Below, piece by piece: positions 55,102 through 64,000 of a stretch of 64,000 nucleotides of DNA. Numbering within the stretch: the stretch's first letter is position 1; each line of letters begins with the position of its first letter. The position numbers and the translations under genes were made by a program. The stretch comes from Pleurodeles waltl (Eukaryota > Chordata > Amphibia > Caudata > Salamandridae): the NCBI RefSeq assembly GCF_031143425.1, contig NC_090448.1:531792313-531856312 (forward strand), read 5' to 3'. The notes under the pieces were generated by a model. It was not told the DNA's origin. It saw nothing but the letters and a program-made list of their open reading frames with translations, and ran no database searches.

Positions 55102-55779
55102 CTAAATAGAGAACCCCAACAGTGGACAGACCTGTGATTGGTGCAATGGTGTAGGGACAGGTGGTCTATTTGTTGCATTGGTTTATGGAATAGCATTCTT
55201 TCTTTGAACTGGTAATGGAAATGTGAGCCAACTTCAAAAAGGAGGTGAGTAATAATTTGCTTTGAGAAGCAGCAGTCCTGTTTCTGTGATCTCTTGCAGA
55301 TTCTTATGTTAGTCTCATAAGGAAAAGAATAGTAGTTGTTAAAGATATCATCGAAATTGGGGAGTCATGATTACCTAGGATCAGCATTTATTTTAATAAA
55401 ATAAGAGTTGGGTGCCATGTGTGATACTCAGAACGTCAGTCACGTTTCTGTGGTCTATTGAAGGTTTATGTCTGGTCCCAAAAGGAGAGGAATGATAATT
55501 GTTAATGTCATAATCAGTGCTGGAATTGCAATCGAAATCAGTTTACTATGGGAACCTATAAATCTGGGTCAGGGTCTGCCAGCAGAAAGGAGGTGGAGTC
55601 ACGAGGGATGGGGTTACGAAAAGCAGAGTCTGACAGTGAGTATATATATATGTTTTTTACTTTGCTTCAATGAAATTGGCAACAGGTAATGATGGTAAAT
55701 GTGCTCTGGTCTATATAATTTGTCACAAAGCAGCTCCATTTTTATATACCCTATGGTGTTAAGCCATAGGCTACAGAAA
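55102..55779. other. No gene recognised
   Basis: Ordinary A/T-rich sequence with a short TA run near 55642. Confidence 0.5.
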
Positions 55780-56710
55780 TCTATGTGTGCCCAGCATATT
55801 TTATGGGACAACATTAATGGTAAGAGCTTTTCCCTGACTACAGAGTCTGATGGTAAAGTAAAGGGAAAAGCAAACATGTTCATTAAACTTTGAAATAATA
55901 AGGTAAAATATTTTGTGTTAAATATTAATGTAAATGAGTTTTACATATGTATTTTAACTGTAGAACTAAAGCAAAATATGCTTCAACACTAATAATTTAA
56001 TTTTTGCGTCAAACATTAAACTAATTTAAATATATTAAATTAAAATACATTTATTTTGCTCAAGTTTAGTTTAAAAAATAGATTAACACCTAGTAAATCC
56101 ATGTTTTTATTGTGCATTATTATTAAGAATTTAATTGTATTTCATTTAATGTATTCTTACATTAATTTTTATTGCAAACGTTCATTGAGATATCTTATAA
56201 CTAAATAATAAATATGTATTCTTTTTATATATGTTTTACATTAAATTTCATATATTTATTGTCTACCTTATTTTAATAATTTAATTTAATTTATCATTAC
56301 TTGCATCAGGGTTTTATCGTAAGGCACAGAACGCAGGGATCTTTGTGAACCCAGCAAATTTCAGGGGGTGATAATGATAGTGGCGAGATCTCCACCCTGA
56401 CAGCGGAGTCTGCAGGTAAAGTATAGGGGAAATGTAAAACGTGTATTAAACCTAAACAAAATGTTGTTAAATGTTTGTATATGAAATATCAGTGTAAATT
56501 AATTGTGCATATTTATTCTAAATGTAGAACAAACAAAAATATGCTACAGTACTATTAATTTTGAGTTAAAAATCAACTTATCAACTTAATTTAAATATAT
56601 TACATTAATTTCTAATTATTTTGCTCAAGTGGAATTTAAAAAATAAATTACTACCTAAAGAAAAAAAATACATGTTTAATTGCACATTAATAATTAACAA
56701 ATGTGGTGAC
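55780..56710. repeat. Diverged local tandem duplication
   Basis: 55780-56140 and 56330-56710 share the same order of words (GCATATTTTATG-like start, GAGTCTG-GGTAAAGTA, a long A/T-rich stretch with TATGCT, then TTTAAAAAATA). The copies are clearly diverged. Confidence 0.6.
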
Positions 56711-58159
56711 TAGAATTAATTGAAATTAATGTCACTATTTTTTATTTTACTTTAGAAGGGGAGTGTTTGAATAGCAATGGGTTTACGCTTTTGTGGATGG
56801 GTACATGCCCCTCCCAAACTCCCTTCCTTAACAGACCTTATCCTCTGCCTACTCAGCCCCAACCTCTTCCCCTTTATATGTATTCACTGTTTAGTTTTCA
56901 GGCCACTCCCACCCTCCCACATTTACTACTAAAACCTATACTTATGTGTGCGGAGACTCTACAGTCGAGGCGGGAATCTCTACACCAAAAAAGATATGAG
57001 GCGAGAGGCAGAAAGTCCGCACGTAGGTTTGTGAATATCATTTTGTAAAACTTCTGTAGTACTTTATAATGCTACTACGTGTACTACAAAGTGCAGTTTT
57101 TAATAGGCCCATGTGTTTTCAATTCAGTGTTAACCTTGTTATACCCACTCAATCATCTACCGCTGGTAAATGCTTGGTACCTGTGGGTGAAGGGGAGCTC
57201 CTATTAGATGTCAGCTGTCCAATCCTCGGCCCTTGAAGGCAAGAGTAGCAGTGGGAACAATTTTTCTCTATTGGTAAAGGTCACTAAAGCTGCCACCTTT
57301 TTATACTTTTCATGCATTTTACTTTTTGAAGCGTTTAAAAAATATACATGATAAGTTGTTAATTGGCCAACTAGGACTCCATTAAAACATACAGGGGTAG
57401 GCACCCTGATTTTGTCTCCCTATACACATTCAAACACTTTTTTCAGGATGTTTTCTGTTTAAATACAATTTGGCAGTATTGTGTGTGACATAAAGCTCAC
57501 TGTGGTCAGAAATGAATGAAAAACAATCAGACATTTGTATTTGCATTTACAAAGAGCTACTTTTGCATTTATAAAGACAGATAGGCATATTGTGTATATT
57601 ATTCCTTTTCCACATATCAAGCAAAAAAGAGGGCTACAAGGGTAGGGGCTCAGAAAAGGACAGCTAGGGCATCTTCTGACAAATGCAAATTACTGACTAT
57701 CCTCCACACATTTTTGCTCGAAGTCCCCAGGCAATTTCTTCCCACCAACAGGGGGAAATGTTAGGAAATCTCCCACTTTGAACCGTGCAATACCCTATCT
57801 CTGTAGAAGGTGTGCCCTGACATTTATGGCAACATATTCTCATCTTAGGATCTTCAACAGGAGCCCAGCATGAACCACAAAACCCAGTTATGTTGAGGAG
57901 GAACCCAATAATGGAGCATGCCACTTCGGGTGGGAAAAGGTTACAATCTGTTTTTTTACTTTTTTTGCACGAGGTTAGCGCAGAGAGATTGAAGGATCTT
58001 TATCTAGGGCTCAAGCCTTTTGGTCAGTGCTCTTTAGAAGATGACCATCTTTCAAGCTCCTGGCTAATTTCTTTGGAGTAATGAATAATAAAGGAGCCAT
58101 GACTCCACTTTTACATCCCAGAAGCTCATTGACCGTTTCTTTTCACTGCCTCTTCACCA
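56711..58159. other. No gene recognised
   Basis: Only short open frames (56767-57048 plus; 57697-57924 minus, cysteine-rich) with no recognisable domain. I do not call them genes. Confidence 0.5.
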
Positions 58160-58430
58160 ACCAGCTATCGGAGTATAATCAGGGCCACTGGAATTAAGCA
58201 ACAGGGAAGGACCAAATTGTGCAGCAGAGTTGACTAAATTATGTGGCAACAAAATGCAAATACAGCACTTTTGTGGCTGTATTAATTTACGATTTGCCAT
58301 TTTTACACTTGTTATCACTGTACATCCAAAAATTTCACCTTATAAGTTTAAAACCTAAATACAGCAACTGAAGGGTGACCTGCCATCGTGCAGAAAAGGG
58401 CCCGCCACTGCGTCGCAACACGTGTGATCA
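58160..58430. repeat. Probable dispersed repeat fragment
   Basis: The wording GGGCCACTGGAATTAAGCA and following A/T-rich text resemble an interspersed repeat of large amphibian genomes as I remember them. This cannot be confirmed here. Confidence 0.25.
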
Positions 58431-60539
58431 ACTTTTGATCAATTTGAGCTACAAAGGTTTTTAAAAACAAAACTCTGCAAATCATACACAAGTTGAAGGA
58501 TTATGTCACAGGCAGGTGTGAAAAATTATATAAAATAAATTGATGCTACTCCATAATCACACAATGCCAGTGGCTCTGAATTTAATTCACTCATAATGAC
58601 TATCAATTCATGGGGGAGAATCCCTTGAATACTATCCAGAGCTGATTACAGTATGTGATGTTAAATGCAATGGATTAGTCCCAACATGTAGAGTCCAGGG
58701 TGGTCACACCTTTCCCGCTAACAGAGACAAGACCATGCATTGTGAGCATTCTTTTTCAAAAACCTATCAGTGATAATAGTAGAGCCCACATATTGCTTAC
58801 CCATTTTCTTGGACGTGAAATAATTGGCCAAATATCTTTGTTGGTGGACTCAGCATGACACCAGTATATAATTGTTTCCATTTTAGATTTCCATTACAGA
58901 TAACTTTAGCTTTCTGTTGCCAAGTCCTGCTATGCAATACATTATGTTCTTCGAGTGAGTTTTGACCAGTCCATTGTTTGTGACTGGATGGCCTTTGTTG
59001 CCTATCACTTCACATTTCCTGATTCGAAGGCTTTTCTCCTGTCTCGCCTACAAGCATTTCTGCCTGGAGTGATCTGTTTGGATGGTGTGTACTTCCATTG
59101 CTGATGTCAGCCCTTGCTTGGAGCGACTGGGAATCAAAGTTGTCACTCCCTGCGCCCCCATCAGTGGTGTAACGTAGGCCTCTGCGGCGCCTGCGGATCC
59201 TCAGAGTTCAGGGGCCTCCCATCCTTCAGGGGTCCTCCGTTCACCCCAAGGAATATCTTGTGGAACATGGGAGACTTAGGGGCTCCTTGTCACATTTGCC
59301 CTGGGAGTCTCTATCATTCTGTATTATGCCGCTGTCCCCTATCCCTCACTTATTCCTCCTACTCTCACCCCTCTCAGGGATCATCCGGGATCATTTTCTT
59401 CTATTCCCTGCTGTGCTATTGCAGGAGACCAACTTCAAATGTTTTGACCACTTTAAGATGGCCGCCCATGAGGGTACCTGCTCATCCATGGGCCAATAGG
59501 TTCGTTTTTTGTTTAAAAAAACCACTGTAGGTAGCCACTGTAGATGCACAACTTTGAACATTGTATAGTTTAAAAAACACAAAAAGCATTCAAAGATGAT
59601 CACCTTGGATGCACTACTTGTAAGGATGCCAGCGGTTTATAGGTGTGTTGTATTACAACTATTCTAAAATGACTGCCACATACGCCTGTTCATTCACAAA
59701 TGCTATCTAATGCAAACGAAGCATTCGCAAAGTCAATAGGTTTCAAAACAGAAACCAATTTTTGTTCTCAGTGCTTGTTTATAGACGGGTACACTGATAC
59801 TCCTTTCCAATAGGTAGGAGAGACAGCTTCCTTCAGCTAGACGTAAAAATGAAGGGAGTGATTTTTGTAAAGAGCACCCTGCGCAAATTATTTATGCATG
59901 CGAAACTTTGTGAAAGGAAGATTTGTGACAATTCTAGTCGTGTGCAGGACTGTAATTTTGCTTGGCTTTGCGCGCCGAAGACTGGAGCGAAAAATGTATT
60001 TCAGGAACACAAAAACCACACAAAATACATGCTCTTTATGGACCGCCTCCTGTTGTATCTCACGTAACGTTTACACTAGGGATTTGCGTTCTCATTCAAT
60101 GTTCAAGTGAGACAAGGACAACTATGTTTTGAGCAATACGCAGAACTTTGCATAACTTTTAATAAACTTTGCGTATTTCGTAAAAAGGAAGCTCACCATT
60201 GCGTCCACCGCACGTAAAAGGGGAATTTCAAAAGGCAACGGTGAAACCAAAAAGCTGCTAGCACGACTCTATGACATGGATTCAGAAGTTAATAAAATGT
60301 GACATTAAGAGAGACAGGCTTGGGATACGATTCGTTGGAAAGTTACAGATCATTTCAGAGTGCTGAAGTGACTGGAGAAATGCAGATGAGATAGGTGGTC
60401 ACGCTAAACTGGTAAATCTATCTTATTTGTGTGCATGCATCTGTGTGCGCTATGCTGTATTTTGAGCGCCACCTATAGGACAAATTACCTAATTTCACTT
60501 TTTTAAATCTGCGACTGCACTGTGAAAGTAAACGGCAGG
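58431..60539. other. No gene recognised
   Basis: Non-coding. A G/C-richer stretch at 59150-59270 (starting AGTGGTGTAACGTAGG) may be an old retroelement tail. Open frames at 59114-59530 and 59849-60110 show no domain. Confidence 0.45.
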
Positions 60540-60970
60540 CATAGACAAGCTACATTGCCCTCTAGAACCAACTTTGCCTGTGGCTGTGCTGCGGACGGGC
60601 GCGCGCGGCCCTCGCTCCCCGCTGCTCATATTTATGTATTGCTGTCACCGTGCAGCATATGGTAGCTATAAAGGCAGATCTCCAGTATAAGTCGATACGA
60701 TTAAGACTGCTCCCCCGCGCCCGGCCTGGTTATGATGCCGCGCTAAGTCCGTTTAAAAGGCGGCCGGCAGAGTGCTGCTGGATCCGGTCCCGTGAAGGCC
60801 GCGTCCTTAAGAGCATCGCGCGCTAAGAAGCATTTGGCGCTAAGCTGATAATCAGCCGGCGCTGTCCGGCTCCACTGCCCCGGCCCGTGCTGCTGCCGAG
60901 AGTGCGTCTACACAGCACCTCCATTACCGACCCTAAGCCGCTATCCACCGGTACATAAGAAGATTTGTAT
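60540..60970. promoter_or_regulatory. CpG-rich segment, possible regulatory element
   Basis: An isolated stretch with many CpG sites (for example GACGGGCGCGCGCGGCC near 60594) between A/T-rich neighbours. It has GCTATAAAGG near 60665, a TTTAAAAGG near 60750 and palindromic GCTGATAATCAGC near 60842. No open frame of note. It could be a CpG island, promoter or enhancer. Confidence 0.35.
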
Positions 60971-61204
60971 ATTCATGATCCGGGCCTGAAAGTCTAAATA
61001 GACTCTTGTGGGGCACATTTGTAAAGTTAGAGGCAGGCGCCTTTTATTGAAGGCATTTTAACCTAAGTGATAGTCATGTGAGAAACATTTCACCAGATGT
61101 GGCAGTCCAAAGGAAGGCACTAATGTCTGCATTGCCGGGGCTTAGATGCTCCATTTGTCAGTGGTCCCTACTGCACGGCACGGATGTCCTAGGCGATTAT
61201 AATT
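60971..61204. other. No gene recognised
   Basis: Ordinary non-coding sequence. Confidence 0.4.
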
Positions 61205-61364
61205 TTTATTATTATTATTATGCCGTTAAAACTGTGATATTGTCATCGGTATAATTATTAGTGACAGTATGTGCACGCTCTTATCCACTATCATCATTAT
61301 TGTCTACCTCATTAATATTGCCATTATCAATGTTGAGGTTATGATTATTATTATTATTATTATT
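61205..61364. repeat. ATT microsatellites
   Basis: ATT/TTA runs at 61205-61221 and 61343-61364, with scattered units between. Confidence 0.85.
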
Positions 61365-62879
61365 TTGTTGTTATTGCTACCACTATTGTTATTTTTGCTG
61401 CTAATATCATTGTGTTTTTATCTGTGTTATTATGATTATTTATGTTTTCTATTCACTTGACTCAAACCATAAAGTGCACTTATTGGTAGCGGTCAATCAG
61501 AAACTGCCCTTTCACAATACGTACCAATTCAAGAGGTAAAAATAAAAAGCATCTATTTTTCATGACTTTCCCAATTCTCGTTGCTTTAGTTTCCCACCAC
61601 ATCCACTAGTTGTGTTCCGGACTCTGAAGGCCACCCCGTCAGGTCAGTCAGCGGGGCACTTCCGCTGAGGCGGAAACTGTGCACTTCTTAAATGGCTGCT
61701 CGTCTGCTGGTATGATTCGAAGTTTGGAGCGTACACGAGCTTGGTTGAACCAAAGAAGAGGGGGTTGCTGGGACTCGTGAGTTCCTTTATATCTCCAGCA
61801 TAACATACAATGGTCCAGAAACACTACCCATGAGTCCAGCCCCGCCCCTTAGGCCTGCCGCAGGTGTGTCCGGGAGCGCAGAAGGGTATTGTGCTCTGCA
61901 GAACTCTCGTAGTACTACCCAGGAACAAGTACACTTAGTGCCCTGGTCCTACCCTTTTGTCCTGAAATGTCACTATGATTAAACAATTCCGCACTTCGAA
62001 GGCTTCTCTCTGACGCCGAAGGCTGCCTGTAAATTAAAACACCATATGCGCGTACAAGCGCCGGGCTTGTGGTAAAGTAAAAATCTCATTTTAAAAAAAG
62101 GTTTTATTTAAACGCAGAATACGAGTGGAGCAAAACAGTCCAAAACCTCAATATAAAACTTAGATACAACACAGGTGAACAATGAACGTTAAACCATTTA
62201 CTGTAATTTCGATTTCAAAGTGATCGAATTAAAATTGTCATAAGGTCCAAGTGAACACAACACCCTCCCACCCCAAACACACACAGAACTGATCTGGCTA
62301 GAAGTGGTGTCTTTATCTCTTTCATCTTTCTCAGTAAACACCTCGGAGCTTTCAAAGTATGGCTTCGGCCCCAGACCTCTTCGGCAGGCCGCTAGAAACT
62401 GTAAACAAAATTGACTTAACCAAGAGAAACGTAAAAATGGTTGCGAGGGGGTCTCGTGACATGCGCGACACCTCATCCAAAGCTAGCTTGTTATACCACA
62501 GCAGAGTGCATGCTGGATTTCTTTTGTCCCCATATATCTGATGATAAATTTGAAAATACAAGCCCCAGATTGGACTATTCTTGTGGCTAAAATGGCACGA
62601 CTGTCAGAAGCTGCGACACATTCTAGAGAGCCACTAGGCGCATTGTGACAGTTTTGATGTTGCCTTACAAGACCAAAGAACGGATACAGCAATTTGCCCA
62701 GCTGTGTGATTTGTGTTAAATGTTGATAACCCGTATCTCTCGCCTGCTTTGCGCTTTCTTCGAGGTACTGCAAATCCTCATTGCCTCTGTACATACCCTG
62801 ATGAGTACTGTAGGTACACCACAAGCTCTCTGTTTGTTATCACAGTCGTGTCATAGTTCACTTTCTTCTTGTTATACAG
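61365..62879. other. No gene recognised
   Basis: Non-coding. It includes a small hairpin TTCCGCTGAGGCGGAA near 61660 and an A-rich stretch near 62085-62110. Confidence 0.4.
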
Positions 62880-62936
62880 CACTACTCTACAGCGCTTTGA
62901 AACCTGGTTGGGTCGAATTCGCGCTATATGACAACG
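62880..62936 (+). repeat. Possible retroelement/SINE tail
   Basis: ACAGCGCTTTGAAACC followed by TCGCGCTATATGACAA-like text (GCGCTATA) resembles the AGCGCTTTGAGACC...GCGCTATATAAA tail common in vertebrate interspersed repeats. Confidence 0.4.
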
Positions 62937-63547
62937 AATGGGCATTTAAACTCAGTTGATGTTACTTTCGTTCCTCTTTCTGTAAGAGCTTTCAGGGCCT
63001 TCAGGTGCAGAGGGCTGATTGCCCGCTTCTCCGGATGGCAGAGACACACTCGCTCTGGTCGGACGCCTCTCCAGGGACAAGTGCGGCCTGAGACACCCCT
63101 CAAGTGTACTCGTCCTGTCTTAGAAACGAGGCTACGTCTGGCACGTCATTGGCGCGGCCGCCTGGGAATAGGGACGATCGCTGTGAGTTTAATGAGACCA
63201 ATTTAGATAAGGTTTTTTCACTTCTCAGAATGCTCTGCCTCGGGCGTCTCTCTGGCACTCTGGCGGCCTCGCGTGCCAGCAAGAGTCTCTCAGCTGCAGC
63301 CGGCGACTTCCGGGAAAGTTTCAGTGAACTATTTATGTGCCTAACTGCTTTGAACATACAGACCTGCACACTAGACCTTTTTGCCTCAAAGACAACCCCC
63401 ATTAATTGCAGTCATCGTCACTAGGTGACGTCGGTGTTGTAATGCGAATCTCTGGCCAAATCAAAAGACACGGATCTATTTCGAGAACACATTTCCTTGC
63501 TCACGCCATATAGGAGCCTGCCCTGTTGGTGAGGCGCCGCACAGCCC
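62937..63547. other. No gene recognised; CpG-richer part at 63100-63320
   Basis: Overlapping open frames on both strands near 63100-63420 reflect G/C-rich sequence; none shows a domain. Confidence 0.4.

Positions 63548-63579
<32 letters not shown>
63548..63579. repeat. GTCT microsatellite, eight units
   Basis: Uninterrupted (GTCT)8. Confidence 0.95.
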
Positions 63580-63581
<2 letters not shown>

Positions 63582-64000
63582 TAAATGCACGCACCCCGTA
63601 GAACGCTGCCCCTTTCCTTCCCAGCTTCTTTCTATGTTCCTTCTTCTAACGGCCATTCCTTCATTTTTACCCTCCTATCACTCTCTTTGCCCCTCTCTCC
63701 TCCTGTAGTACACCTCTCGCTATTTCTTCGGCTTTGTCTTTTCCCCTCTTCCCTTCTATCATTTTCTCTATGTATCTACGGCAGTCTCTCCTCTTTCTCT
63801 CTTATGCTCTTTCCTGACCCCATTCCCGCATCCTCCTCTCTTTTTTAAAATCGGTTAATGCAGTTTAGTTACTTTTGTAAAAGGGAAAACGTCGTTCAAC
63901 CCTTACTTTAAACATTCCGGGCCTTAAAACATCCAGTGGTTTTGTCACATCTTCCTCGAAGTATCCTCATTTTAAGAATAAATACCAATTCTTAATTTCC
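63580..64000. other. Pyrimidine-rich tract and end of window, no gene
   Basis: 63600-63850 is strongly C/T-rich on the plus strand; the remainder is ordinary non-coding DNA. Confidence 0.5.

Noticed and set aside
57697..57924. Cysteine-rich 75-residue open frame on the minus strand
   Set aside because: The cysteine spacing matches no zinc-binding family I recognise, and there is no support for a start, splice sites or repeats of it elsewhere.
63104..63424. Overlapping 92-106-residue open frames on both strands
   Set aside because: These come from a stop-poor G/C-rich segment; composition is not protein-like and no domain is visible.

Overview
The window is repeat-dense vertebrate DNA and shows no recognisable single-copy host protein gene. 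Vertebrate-type LTR retrovirus remains, a Harbinger element with GGCGG-rich ends, a piggyBac element and GT-AG introns in the transposon genes fit a large-genome amphibian; a newt such as Pleurodeles is my best guess from general knowledge of Harbinger-rich newt genomes. The species is inference.

Positions 1-50181 are a nested, tandemly repeated mobile-element block. An old class I (gamma/epsilon-like) endogenous retrovirus lies on the minus strand. It has 1531-bp LTRs (TGCT...AGCA), an apparent initiator-tRNA-Met primer site, no gag or protease, a decayed pol and a decayed env. A Harbinger DNA transposon (about 9 kb) sits inside the env leader. The retrovirus-plus-Harbinger composite is repeated head to tail: copy 1 at 1-29726, copy 2 at 29727-46476, and truncated copy 3 at 46477-48810, which joins abruptly to a diverged outer LTR (48811-50181). 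Each internal LTR is the 3' LTR of one provirus and the 5' LTR of the next.

Each full Harbinger copy holds three genes: a HARBI1-type DDE transposase in three exons on the plus strand, a minus-strand Myb/SANT-like gene (here M1) nested in the transposase's large first intron, and a second minus-strand Myb/SANT-like gene (M2) convergent with the transposase. In copy 2, M2 is an uninterrupted two-exon reading frame of 402 codons; the other Harbinger genes carry frameshifts or stops. In copy 1 a 12.9-kb piggyBac element (7394-20314) sits at a TTAA, and copy 2 keeps the matching empty site. The piggyBac has an apparently intact 597-residue transposase, a satellite-like array with a 756-bp higher-order repeat on one side, a GC-rich hairpin array of about 346-bp units on the other, and a run of eight hairpins at its right end.

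Positions 50182-64000 are flanking DNA. They include a possible 3.5-kb element bounded by an 11-bp direct repeat (51578-55090), which contains hairpins, a G-rich minisatellite, a TATA-bearing segment and 90-bp repeats. After it come AT-rich DNA with a diverged local duplication, a CpG-rich segment near 60.55-60.97 kb that could be regulatory, and microsatellites.

The inferred order of events is: retrovirus insertion, Harbinger insertion into it, tandem amplification, then piggyBac insertion into one copy. All comparisons were made by eye, so percentages are approximate.
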